Shown here: in pieces, positions 14,572 through 22,438 of the stretch
Layout: each line of letters begins with the position of its first letter
How positions within the stretch are numbered: the first letter of the stretch is position 1
Assembly: GCA_035507155.1 (NCBI GenBank)
Contig: DATJOK010000186.1
Coordinates: forward strand, 1-25,422
DNA from: DASZHJ01 sp035507155
GTDB taxonomy: Bacteria > Pseudomonadota > Alphaproteobacteria > ATCC43930 > CGMCC-115725
Length of the DNA stretch: 25,422 nt
Direction: 5' to 3'
Notes under the pieces: generated by a model
Database searches by the model: none
Seen by the model: the letters and a program-made list of their open reading frames with translations, nothing else
What the model was told of the DNA's origin: nothing
Position numbers and translations under genes: made by a program

Positions 14572-15305
14572 CGACGCCCCTCCTCGACGTCCTCGATCTG
14601 GGCAAGCGCTTCGGCGGCTTCGTGGCGCTCGACGCCGTCGCCCTCGCCGTGGACCCCGGCGAGCGGGTCGGTCTCATCGGCCCGAACGGATCCGGCAAGA
14701 GCACGCTCGTCAACTGTCTCTGCGGCACGCTCCGCAACGACGGCGGCAGCGTCCGCTTTGCGGGGCAGCCGATTGACGGCTTGCCGGCACATCAGCGAAC
14801 CCGTCTCGGCATGGCGCGCAGCTTCCAGCTGCCGCGCCCGTTCCGCAGCCTGACAGTCGCCGACAATCTGCGCATTCCCCTGCTCTACACCGTCAACACG
14901 CGACCCGGGAAGCACCTCGCTGCGGCGGAGATCGAGAGACGGACCCTCGAGCTTCTGGGCCTCGTCGGTCTCGCCGACAAGGCAACCCGGCTGCCGCGCG
15001 ACCTGAGCCAGGTGGAGATGCGCAAACTGGAGCTCGCGCGCGCCGTCGCCGCGGAGCCGAAGCTGCTGATCGCCGACGAGGCGATGGCCGGCCTCTCGCA
15101 TTCGGAGGTCGACGAAATTCTGGCGCTGCTGCGGCGCCTCAACGAGCAGGGCATCAGCATCATCCTGATCGAGCACATCATGCGAGCGGTGATGAGCTTC
15201 TCCGAGCGTCTCGTCGTTCTGGTCGCCGGCCGCAAGATTGCCGACGGCGTGCCGGAAGAAGTGATCCGCAACCCCGAGGTGGAGCGCGCCTACCTTGGCG
15301 AGTAG
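14568..15305 (+). CDS. livG: LivG-type HAAT ABC transporter ATPase
   Basis: A 245-residue ATPase with Walker A GPNGSGKSTLVNC and the LivG-typical switch region RLGMARSFQLPRPFRSLTV. The signature region, DLSQVEMRKLELARAVA, departs from LSGGQ, and the Walker B region LLIADEAMAGLSHSEVDEI has Ala in place of the usual Pro after the catalytic Glu. Both kinds of change are known in some LivG subgroups, so activity is not in doubt. H-loop: IILIEHIMRAVM. Its start overlaps livM by four bases; upstream extension of the frame is a shadow of livM. Confidence 0.93.
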   Translation: MTTPLLDVLDLGKRFGGFVALDAVALAVDPGERVGLIGPNGSGKSTLVNCLCGTLRNDGGSVRFAGQPIDGLPAHQRTRLGMARSFQLPRPFRSLTVADNLRIPLLYTVNTRPGKHLAAAEIERRTLELLGLVGLADKATRLPRDLSQVEMRKLELARAVAAEPKLLIADEAMAGLSHSEVDEILALLRRLNEQGISIILIEHIMRAVMSFSERLVVLVAGRKIADGVPEEVIRNPEVERAYLGE

Positions 15306-16026
15306 CCTCTCGCTCTCAGGCGTGCACGCCGCCTACGGCGCCGTCCGGGTGCTGGAGGATGTGTCGCTCACGGTCGATGCCGGCGAGACGGTGGCGCTCC
15401 TCGGCACCAACGGGAATGGCAAGAGCACGCTGATGAAATGTGTGATGGGGATGGTGCGGCCGGGAGCCGGCAGCATCGTCGCCGAGATCGACGGCGAGCG
15501 CCACGAGCTCGTCGGCCGCACCACGGAGGAGATCGTCGACCTCGGCATCGCCCTGGTACCCGAGGGCCGCCGCCTCTTCCCGCGTCTCACCGTCGAGGAG
15601 AACCTGCTGCTGGGCGCCTTCCGGCCGACGGCGCGGCGCGAGATCAGGCGCAATCTCGATTTCTGCTACGAGACGTTTCCGCGCCTGCGCGAGCGCCGCC
15701 AGCAGCTCGCCGGCAGCATGAGCGGCGGCGAGCAGCAGATGCTGGCCTTGGCCCGCGCCCTCATGCTGGCACCGAGGATCCTGCTGGTGGACGAGCCCTC
15801 GGTCGGCCTGGCGCCGGTGCTGGTGAGCCGCACCATCGAGACAATCAAGACGCTCAAGGAGAGCTACCAGCTCACCGTGCTGATGGCAGAGCAGAATTTC
15901 ACCCAGGCGATCCGCATCGCCGACCGTGGCTACGTCATCGTCCACGGCAAGATCGCCTTCGAGGGCCGCTCCGCCGAGGAGCTCAACAACAACGAGCTGA
16001 TCCGGAAATTCTATCTGGGGCTCTGA
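15295..16026 (+). CDS. livF: LivF-type HAAT ABC transporter ATPase
   Basis: A 243-residue ATPase with Walker A GTNGNGKSTLMKC, signature SMSGGEQQMLALARALM, Walker B ILLVDEPSVGLAPVLV and H-loop VLMAEQNFTQAIRIA, all as in LivF. The best start is an unusual TTG at 15295, which gives the normal ten-residue lead before VHAAYGAVRVLEDVSL and overlaps livG by 11 bases. No ATG is suitably placed; a GTG at 15322 would leave too short an N-terminus. Confidence 0.92.
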   Translation: MASSLSLSGVHAAYGAVRVLEDVSLTVDAGETVALLGTNGNGKSTLMKCVMGMVRPGAGSIVAEIDGERHELVGRTTEEIVDLGIALVPEGRRLFPRLTVEENLLLGAFRPTARREIRRNLDFCYETFPRLRERRQQLAGSMSGGEQQMLALARALMLAPRILLVDEPSVGLAPVLVSRTIETIKTLKESYQLTVLMAEQNFTQAIRIADRGYVIVHGKIAFEGRSAEELNNNELIRKFYLGL

Positions 16027-16124
16027 CCCTGGGTCCGCCGGGGCCGGCCTTTACCCCCGCTCTCGGGGGGCGGATAATGCATGCAGCCTTCCATCCGCCA
16101 GAGGGACAGAACAGGAGTGCAGGC

Positions 16125-17036
16125 ATGAAATTCGTGACCTTCCGTCGGGGCGCCAGGACCTCCGCGGGGCTGTTGCTGGACGGCGACCGGGTGCTCGATC
16201 TTGGCCAGGGCGTCCCCGGCCTCGACAACGCGACGAGCGTGCTCGACCTCGTGCTGGCCGGCGAGGCCGGGCTCCAGGCCGTGCGGACGGCGGCGGAGCG
16301 GCCGAGCCCATCGAGCACCCTTGCGCTCGCCGACGTCAAGCTCCTGGCGCCGATCCCCCATCCGCGCAAGAACGTGTTCTGCGTAGGACGGAACTACCTC
16401 GAGCACGTGGCGGAAGGCTATCGTACCCGTGGCACGGAAATGAAAGTGCCGGAATATCCGCAATTCTTCACCAAGCCGGCAACCGCGGTCATCGGGCCCG
16501 GCGACGACATCCCCTACGACCCCGAGGTCACCCAGAAGCTCGACTACGAAGTCGAGCTCGGCGTCATCATCGGCAGGCGCGGGAAGAACATTCCGAAGGA
16601 CCGGGCGCTCTCCCACATCTTCGGCTACACGATCATCAATGACGTCACCGGCCGCGACCTGCAGCGCCGCCACGACCAGTGGTTCAAGGGCAAGGGCCTT
16701 GACGGCTCCTGCCCGATGGGTCCGCATGTGGTGCACGCCAGCGTCATCAAGAATCCCCAGATGCTCGACATCAAGCTCCGGGTCAACGGCGAGCAGCGGC
16801 AGAGTTCGAACACCAAGATGATGATCTTCGATCTTCCGACCATCATCGAATCGCTCTCTCTCGGCATGACGCTGGAGCCGGGCGACGTCATCGCCACCGG
16901 CACGCCCAGCGGCGTCGGATATGCGATGAACCCTCCGGGGCTGCTCAAGGACAGCGACGTGGTGGAAGCCGAGGTCGAGGGCATCGGCGTGCTGAAGAAC
17001 GCCGTCCGCCAGATCCCCCATAAGATCGAGAGCTGA
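16125..17036 (+). CDS. Fumarylacetoacetase (FAH) family hydrolase
   Basis: A 303-residue member of the FAH superfamily, whose members hydrolyse or decarboxylate acylpyruvates and ring-cleavage products with a divalent metal. The core begins at KNVFCVGRNYLEHVAEGYRT; metal ligands E142 and E144 in DYEVELGVIIG and D173 in YTIINDVTGRDLQRRH are in place, followed by FKGKGLDGSCPMGPHVV and GDVIATGTPSGVGYAMNPPG. The N-terminal 75 residues match the usual small N-domain. Start ATG 16125 has AGGAG nine bases upstream. It follows livF by 98 bases and is probably co-transcribed, which suggests that the transporter brings in an organic acid processed by this pathway; substrate is unknown. Confidence 0.93.
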   Translation: MKFVTFRRGARTSAGLLLDGDRVLDLGQGVPGLDNATSVLDLVLAGEAGLQAVRTAAERPSPSSTLALADVKLLAPIPHPRKNVFCVGRNYLEHVAEGYRTRGTEMKVPEYPQFFTKPATAVIGPGDDIPYDPEVTQKLDYEVELGVIIGRRGKNIPKDRALSHIFGYTIINDVTGRDLQRRHDQWFKGKGLDGSCPMGPHVVHASVIKNPQMLDIKLRVNGEQRQSSNTKMMIFDLPTIIESLSLGMTLEPGDVIATGTPSGVGYAMNPPGLLKDSDVVEAEVEGIGVLKNAVRQIPHKIES

Positions 17037-17043
17037 GCGGTGG

Positions 17044-17072
17044 GCTCCTCTCCCCAAGGGGTGGAGAGGAGC
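17044..17072. repeat. Perfect 10-bp hairpin after the FAH hydrolase gene
   Basis: GCTCCTCTCC (17044-17053) pairs with GGAGAGGAGC (17063-17072) around a 9-base loop, eight bases after the stop codon. No T-tract follows. It may be a dispersed palindromic repeat of the CTCTCCCC/GGGGAGAG type, or an mRNA 3' end stabiliser. Confidence 0.45.
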
Positions 17073-17097
17073 GCTTCCGGCGCGGGCTTCTCGCACG

Positions 17098-19104
17098 ATG
17101 GCGACTGACGACCGCGCGGCGCGCATCGCAGAGCGGCTCTCCGCGGCGCAGCAGCATCTCCGCGCCGGCCGCCTGCGCGAGGCGGAGAAACTCTATCGCG
17201 ACATCCTGCGCCGCGACAGCGGCCATCCGCAGGCACTCCAGCTGCTCGGCGTCATCGCCGGCCAGAGCGGCCACTTTGCCGAGGCGGCGGACCTCTTCGC
17301 CAAGGCGCTGCTGCGGGCTCCCGAAAACGCGGAGCTCCATTACAATCTCGCCGAAGCGCGTCACCGCATCGATGATCCCGCTGGGGCCTGGGAGGCCTTC
17401 GCGCGAGCGATCGCGCTTGGCGCGGACTTCATCGAGGCTCGCGAGGGCTGCGCCACGGTGGCGCGGGAAGCCGCCGCGAAGATGGCGGGCGATCCGGACG
17501 CCGCGCGCCTATGGCGGCAGCGCGCCGCCGCCGAATTCGACAAGGTGGGCCTCATCTATACGAGGGCGCTCGCCGGAGCCAAGGCCGAAGCCGCGTTCCG
17601 GGAGGCGCTCCGCCTCGATCCCGAAAATGCGGCGATCACCTGCCACTATGGCGATCTGCTGGTGCAGATCGGGCGCCTCACCGAGGCCGAGCCGCTCTAT
17701 CGACGGGCGGTGATGCTCGAGCCCGGCCTCGCGCATGCCCATAACAACCTCGGAAGTCTCCTCAAGGAGATCGGCCAGATCGCGGAAGCCGAGGCCTCGT
17801 TCCGGCGCGCCCTCGAGCTCAACCCCCTCTTGCCGGAAGCGCTCTACGCGCTTGGCAGCAACAAGCTGATGGCGCTCAACTACCGTCCCGACGTCAGCGC
17901 GGAGGAGGTCTTTCGTGCGCATCGCGACTGGGGCGATGCATTGATCGCGCGACAGAGTGAGCCGGCTCCGGCCTTTGCCAACACGCGTGATCCCGACAGG
18001 GTGCTGCGCGTGGGCTACGTCTCGCCTGACTTCCGCCAGCATTCCATCACCTATTTCCTGGACTCACTGCTGGCGCAGCATGACCGCACGGCCGTCGAGG
18101 TCTTCGGCTATGCGGAAGTGGCCGACCCTGACGCGGTGAGCGAACGGCTCAAATCCCGCATGCAGCATTGGCGGGTCACCGTAGGCCTCGATGACGCCGC
18201 GTTTCGGCGGCAAGTGCGCGAGGATCGTATCGACATCCTGGTGGACCTCGCCGGGCACACCGCCCGCACCCGCATCGCCGCCTTCGCCGTGCGGCCGGCG
18301 CCGGCCACCGTCACGTGGCTCGGATATCCCGCGACGACGGGTCTCGCTACCGTCGACTGCCGCTTCACCGACGCGATCGCCGATCCGCCAGGCTTGGCCG
18401 ACCGGCTTCACACCGAGACACTGGTTCGGCTTCCCGAGGGCTTCCTCTGCTACAACCCGCCCACCGATGCGCCAGCGGTCAGCCCGACACCGGCGCTTGC
18501 CAAGGGCGCCGTCACTTTCGGCTCCTTCAACAACCTTGCCAAAGTGACGCCAGAGGTGATCGCGACCTGGGCACGCCTCCTGCAGTCGGTGCCGGGCTCG
18601 CGCCTGCTGCTCAAGGGCTGGATCTTCGCCGACGCGGCGCTGCGGAAACGCATGATCGAGCGCTTCGCCGCGCTCGGCGTCGCGGCCGAGCGGATCGATC
18701 TCCGCCCGATGATCCCCGGCGTCGCCCAACACCTCCGCCTCTATCGCGACGTCGATATCGGCCTCGACCCCTTCCCTTACAACGGCACCACCACCACCTG
18801 TGAGGCGTTCTGGATGGGCGTGCCTGTCGTGACGCTGGTGGGCGACCGCCATGCGGCGCGGGTGGGGCTGAGCCTGCTGAGCCGCATCGGCCTCGCCCAT
18901 CTCGCCTCTCCCGATATGGACTCCTACGTGGCTACGGCGGCCGCACTGGCGCGCGACATCACCGCCCTCAACGAGCTGAGGCTCGGCCTCCGGGAAAGAA
19001 TGCGGAAATCGCCGCTGATGGATGCGCCGCGCTTCGCCCGCGACGTCGAGACCGCCTATCGCACGATGTGGCGCGCCTGGTGCGCACGCCACATCGCTGG
19101 ATAG
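17098..19104 (+). CDS. TPR-containing O-GlcNAc transferase-like glycosyltransferase (GT41, SPINDLY type)
   Basis: A 668-residue cytoplasmic protein. Residues about 10-260 hold tetratricopeptide repeats (for example HAHNNLGSLLKEIGQIAEAE at 213-232). Residues about 300-640 form a GT-B domain of the GT41/SPINDLY type: RVGYVSPDFRQHS at 304-316 with the family's conserved His at 315, DILVDLAGHT at 379-388, VTWLGYPATTG at 405-415, FGSFNNLAKVTPEV at 474-487 with the nucleotide-contact Lys at 482, and DPFPYNGTTTTCEAFWMGVP at 557-576. Eukaryotic OGT adds GlcNAc to Ser/Thr; bacterial homologues modify proteins or glycolipids, and some modify flagellin. Acceptor unknown here. It starts at ATG 17098 and its stop is one base from the convergent epimerase gene. 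Confidence 0.93.
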   Translation: MATDDRAARIAERLSAAQQHLRAGRLREAEKLYRDILRRDSGHPQALQLLGVIAGQSGHFAEAADLFAKALLRAPENAELHYNLAEARHRIDDPAGAWEAFARAIALGADFIEAREGCATVAREAAAKMAGDPDAARLWRQRAAAEFDKVGLIYTRALAGAKAEAAFREALRLDPENAAITCHYGDLLVQIGRLTEAEPLYRRAVMLEPGLAHAHNNLGSLLKEIGQIAEAEASFRRALELNPLLPEALYALGSNKLMALNYRPDVSAEEVFRAHRDWGDALIARQSEPAPAFANTRDPDRVLRVGYVSPDFRQHSITYFLDSLLAQHDRTAVEVFGYAEVADPDAVSERLKSRMQHWRVTVGLDDAAFRRQVREDRIDILVDLAGHTARTRIAAFAVRPAPATVTWLGYPATTGLATVDCRFTDAIADPPGLADRLHTETLVRLPEGFLCYNPPTDAPAVSPTPALAKGAVTFGSFNNLAKVTPEVIATWARLLQSVPGSRLLLKGWIFADAALRKRMIERFAALGVAAERIDLRPMIPGVAQHLRLYRDVDIGLDPFPYNGTTTTCEAFWMGVPVVTLVGDRHAARVGLSLLSRIGLAHLASPDMDSYVATAAALARDITALNELRLGLRERMRKSPLMDAPRFARDVETAYRTMWRAWCARHIAG

Positions 19105-19105
19105 G

Positions 19106-20095
19106 TCAGGCGGATTTCTTCAGGTTGGTGCCGCGGTCGCGCTCGACCTGCTCGGCGATCCAGGCATAGGTCTTCTCGAGGCCTTTCATCAGGGGCTGAC
19201 TCGGCTCCCAGCCGAGCTTCTCCTTGATGAGCCGGTTGTCGGAGTTGCGGCCGCGCACGCCGAGCGGGCCCGGGATGTGCTTGATGGTGAGCTTCTTGCC
19301 GGCGACCTTCATGATCATCTCGGCGAGCTGGTTGATGGTCACCATCTCCTCGGACCCGATGTTGACTGGGCCGGTGAATCCCGAGCGCGTCAGGCGCAGC
19401 ACGCCCTCCAGGCACTCGTCGATGAAGAGGAAGGAGCGCGTCTGCTTGCCGTCGCCCCAGATCTCGATCTCGCCTCCGTTGGAGGCCGTGGCGATCTTGC
19501 GGCAGAGCGCCGCCGGTGCCTTCTCCTTGCCGTCCTTCCAGGTGCCGAGCGGGCCGAAGATGTTGTGGAAGCGCGCAACCCGCGCCTCCATTCCCTTGGT
19601 CCGGTTATAGGCAAGGTAGAGGCGCTCGCTGAACAGCTTCTCCCAGCCGTACTCGCTGTCGGGGTTGGCGGGATAAGCGGAATCCTCCGCGGTCTTAGGA
19701 TTCTCCGGATCCCGCTGATTGTGCTCGGGATACATGCAGGCGGAGGAGGAATAGAAGACCCGCTTAATGTTCCGCTTGTAGCAGGTTTCGACCATGTTGA
19801 GGTTGATCAGCGCCGAGTTCTGCATGATCTCGGCGTCATTGTTGCCGACGAAGATGTAGCCGGCGCCCCCCATGTCAGCGGCGAGCTGATAGACTTCGTC
19901 GAAGCGGCGGTCGACCACGCGATCGCAGACCCCTTGGTCGCGGAGATCGCCGATCACGAAATCGTCGGCGTCGGTCGCGGAGAAGGGCGGGAATTTGAGA
20001 TCGACGCCGCGCACCCAGAAGCCTTCGCGCTTGAGGCGGGTCACGAGATGATTGCCGATGAATCCACCGGCGCCACAGACGAGTGCTGCCTTCAC
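19106..20095 (-). CDS. GDP-mannose 3,5-epimerase homologue (NAD-dependent SDR)
   Basis: An extended short-chain dehydrogenase of 329 residues. The NAD motif GAGGFIG is at the N-terminus. Sequence resembles plant GDP-mannose 3,5-epimerase throughout: SSACMYPE, ARFHNIFGPLGTWKDG, EKAPAALCRK, GDGKQTRSFLFIDECLEGVL, and GPLGVRGRNSDN. Catalytic residues known from the plant enzyme (C145, Y174, K178, K217, R306) all fall at a constant offset of 25: C120, Y149, K153, K192, R281. It would convert GDP-D-mannose to GDP-L-galactose or GDP-L-gulose, probably for a surface polysaccharide. Start choice: GTG 20095 has GGGGGAA six bases upstream; ATG 20110 (334 residues) is the alternative and has no good site. 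The open frame beyond that is not likely translated. Confidence 0.9.
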   Translation of the reverse strand: MKAALVCGAGGFIGNHLVTRLKREGFWVRGVDLKFPPFSATDADDFVIGDLRDQGVCDRVVDRRFDEVYQLAADMGGAGYIFVGNNDAEIMQNSALINLNMVETCYKRNIKRVFYSSSACMYPEHNQRDPENPKTAEDSAYPANPDSEYGWEKLFSERLYLAYNRTKGMEARVARFHNIFGPLGTWKDGKEKAPAALCRKIATASNGGEIEIWGDGKQTRSFLFIDECLEGVLRLTRSGFTGPVNIGSEEMVTINQLAEMIMKVAGKKLTIKHIPGPLGVRGRNSDNRLIKEKLGWEPSQPLMKGLEKTYAWIAEQVERDRGTNLKKSA

Positions 20096-20224
20096 CTTTA
20101 CTTCCCCCATGTTCGCTGGGTCCGACCGCCCCGCCCTGCCGGTTGCCACCGGAGGCCGAGGGCGGTCCTTATACCACAATCCGAGCCGCCGTGCGGGGCG
20201 CCGGGGATGCGGTAAAAGGGCGCT

Positions 20225-20267
20225 ATATATAAGAGACTGCGGGCCCTACCGTTAAGTCGCCGTTAAG
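20225..20267 (-). promoter_or_regulatory. CtrA box and promoter upstream of the epimerase gene
   Basis: On the minus strand TTAAC-GGCGAC-TTAAC (20266-20251) is a perfect TTAAC-N6-TTAAC CtrA box. The second half could serve as -35 (TTAACG) and, 17-18 bases later, TTATAT/TATATA (20231-20225 region) forms a -10. CtrA boxes overlapping -35 are typical of CtrA-activated promoters. A transcript would start near 20216, about 105-120 bases before the epimerase start. Confidence 0.5.
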
Positions 20268-20407
20268 GACGATGGCCACCCGGCAGGGGTGACGAAAGTA
20301 GGGGGATGGCCTGGCCGGACCGGACGCACCCCCGAACGGCAGTCTTTGCGCTTCCCTGCCGATCTGGCAGCGTAGCGTGCGAGGCCCATCACCCCGAGGC
20401 AACGACG

Positions 20408-22438
20408 ATGACGAACCTTATCGAGCTCCGGATCGGAGAGCGCGCGCCCTTTGCCGGGGGACACCCCTTCGGCGCGGTCGGCCCCTATGAGCGGCTGTCG
20501 GGCCGGGCCCATTTCGCGCTCGACCCCAGGGCCTCGGCCCAGCAGGGCATCACCGATCTCGACAAGGCGCCGGTCGACGCCGAAGGCCGGGTGCGTTTCG
20601 CCGCCGACATCCTGATTCTGAAGCCTCGCGACATGAGCCTCGGCAACCGCCGCCTTTTCCTCGACTACGGCAATCGCGGGAACAAGCGTGCGCTGCAGTT
20701 CTTCAACGACGCACCGGCCAGCAACGATCCCAGGACCCTCGAGGAGGCGGGCAACGGTTTCCTGATGCGCCGCGGCTATGCGATCGCCTGGATCGCCTGG
20801 GAGGGTGATCTGCTGCCAGGAGACGGAAGGATGCTGCTCGACCTTCCGGTCGCCACCGACAAAGGCAAGCCGCTCACCGGGCCGGTTCGGGTCGAGTACA
20901 TCGCCGATCAGCCCGGCGTCACCACGCTGCCACTCTCGAGCCGGGTCTCGACCCGGAGTCATCCCACGGTCTCGCTCGACACCCGCGAGGCGCGGCTCAC
21001 CCGCCGCCGCTATCCCGAGGATGCTCGCGAGCCGATCGGGCCCGACCAATGGTGCTTCGCGCGCGTCGAGAGCGGGCTCGGCCTCGACAATCAAGGCGCC
21101 GAGCGGGCCCTCGTCCCCTCCGATATTCACATCCATCTGCCGGCCGGATTCGAGCCCGGCTGGATCTACGAGCTTGTCTACACCGGCTGCGACCCGCTGG
21201 TGCTGGGACTGGGCCACGTCGCCGTGCGCGACTTCGCGAGCTTCCTCAAATACGGCGAGCGCGACGCTGCCGGCACACCCAATCCGCTGCGCGAGGGCGC
21301 TACCGGCATCGAGAAGGCCTATGCCTGGGGCCGCTCTCAGACCGGCCGCTGCATCCGGGATTTCGTCTATCTGGGATTCAACGCCGACCATAAGGGCCGG
21401 CGCGTCTTCGACGGCGTTCTGCCCCATGTGGCGGGCGCCGGCCGCATGTGGATGAACCACCGCTTCGCCAGCGCGGTGACGCCGGCCGGCCAGCAATACG
21501 AGGATCATCACAATGCCGCCGACCGCTTCCCCTTCTCCTATGCCCTCTCCACCGATCATCTCACCGGCAAGCGAGACGCGATTCTGAAACAGCCGGAGAC
21601 CGACCCGCTGGTCATGCGCAGCCAGACCGCGACGGAATACTGGCAGCGCCGCGGCTCGCTGGTGCACACGGACACTCGCGGCAACGATCTCGAGCAGCCG
21701 GAAAACGTCCGCGTCTACCTTTGGGCAAGCTCGCAGCATTTCGCCGATCCCAATCTCAAGAAACCCGGCCGCGGTATCTGCCAGAACGTGATCAACGTGG
21801 TGGCGACCTCCATGCTGTTCCGCGCCATGCTGGATGCGCTCGATCGCTGGGCGAGCGACGGCACGCCGCCGCCGCCGAGCCGCATTCCCCGGCGCGCCGA
21901 CGGCACGCTGGTGGCGATGTCGGAGTGGCGCGAACGCTTCCCGCGCATTCCCGGCGTGATGGTGCCGAGTGGCCCCAGCGAGCTGCCGCTCCTTGATTTC
22001 GGCCCCGAGTTCGAGCGCGGCATTCTCGCCACGGAACCCCCGGACGTGGTGCCCGGCAAGAGCTACGCGGTGCTGGTGCCGGTGGTGGACGCTGACGGCA
22101 ACGAGGTCGCCGGCATCCACGTCCCCATGGTGGCGGCGCCGCTCGCCACCTACACCGGTTGGAACCTGCGCGCCCGCGGCTTCGGCCATGGCGCCATGCA
22201 CACCTTCGTCGGCAGCACCCTCCCCTTTGCCGCCACGGAGACCGAGCGGCGGATGACCGGCGATCCTCGCCCCTCGATCCGCGAGCGCTACGGCGACCGC
22301 GCGGGATACGTGGCGAAGATCAAAGCGGCAGCCGAGCGGCTCATCGCCGATGGCCTGATGCTGGAAGAGGATCTGGATCGCGTCGTGTCGGCCGTCCGCG
22401 ACTGGGCCCGGCCGCGGCACGACATTGCATTGGATTAG
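20408..22438 (+). CDS. Large alpha/beta hydrolase domain protein, function unknown
   Basis: A 676-residue protein of the bacterial 'alpha/beta hydrolase domain' family with an unusually large N-terminal region. The N-terminus has the family start FGAVGPYERLSGRAHFALDP. A nucleophile elbow of form G-x-S-x-x-G is seen as AWGRSQTGRCIRDFVY, placing the nucleophile at S310, followed by FDGVLPHVAGAGRMWMNHRF. No signal peptide or membrane segment is visible with this start, so it is probably cytoplasmic. Start ATG 20408 has GAGG upstream; an earlier in-frame ATG at 20306 would add 34 residues lacking family similarity. Substrate is unknown. Its stop codon overlaps that of the convergent chemotaxis gene. 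Confidence 0.88.
   Translation: MTNLIELRIGERAPFAGGHPFGAVGPYERLSGRAHFALDPRASAQQGITDLDKAPVDAEGRVRFAADILILKPRDMSLGNRRLFLDYGNRGNKRALQFFNDAPASNDPRTLEEAGNGFLMRRGYAIAWIAWEGDLLPGDGRMLLDLPVATDKGKPLTGPVRVEYIADQPGVTTLPLSSRVSTRSHPTVSLDTREARLTRRRYPEDAREPIGPDQWCFARVESGLGLDNQGAERALVPSDIHIHLPAGFEPGWIYELVYTGCDPLVLGLGHVAVRDFASFLKYGERDAAGTPNPLREGATGIEKAYAWGRSQTGRCIRDFVYLGFNADHKGRRVFDGVLPHVAGAGRMWMNHRFASAVTPAGQQYEDHHNAADRFPFSYALSTDHLTGKRDAILKQPETDPLVMRSQTATEYWQRRGSLVHTDTRGNDLEQPENVRVYLWASSQHFADPNLKKPGRGICQNVINVVATSMLFRAMLDALDRWASDGTPPPPSRIPRRADGTLVAMSEWRERFPRIPGVMVPSGPSELPLLDFGPEFERGILATEPPDVVPGKSYAVLVPVVDADGNEVAGIHVPMVAAPLATYTGWNLRARGFGHGAMHTFVGSTLPFAATETERRMTGDPRPSIRERYGDRAGYVAKIKAAAERLIADGLMLEEDLDRVVSAVRDWARPRHDIALD

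Noticed and set aside
16053..16068. CCCCCG-CTCT-CGGGGG hairpin between livF and the FAH gene as a terminator
   Set aside because: No T-tract follows on either strand; it may only affect mRNA stability within the operon.
20306..20407. N-terminal extension of the alpha/beta hydrolase from an earlier ATG
   Set aside because: The extra 34 residues show no family similarity and the ATG at 20408 has a ribosome-binding site.
20252..22420. Minus-strand ORF of 722 codons opposite the alpha/beta hydrolase
   Set aside because: The plus-strand protein has clear family motifs; the minus frame is open only because of codon bias in GC-rich DNA.
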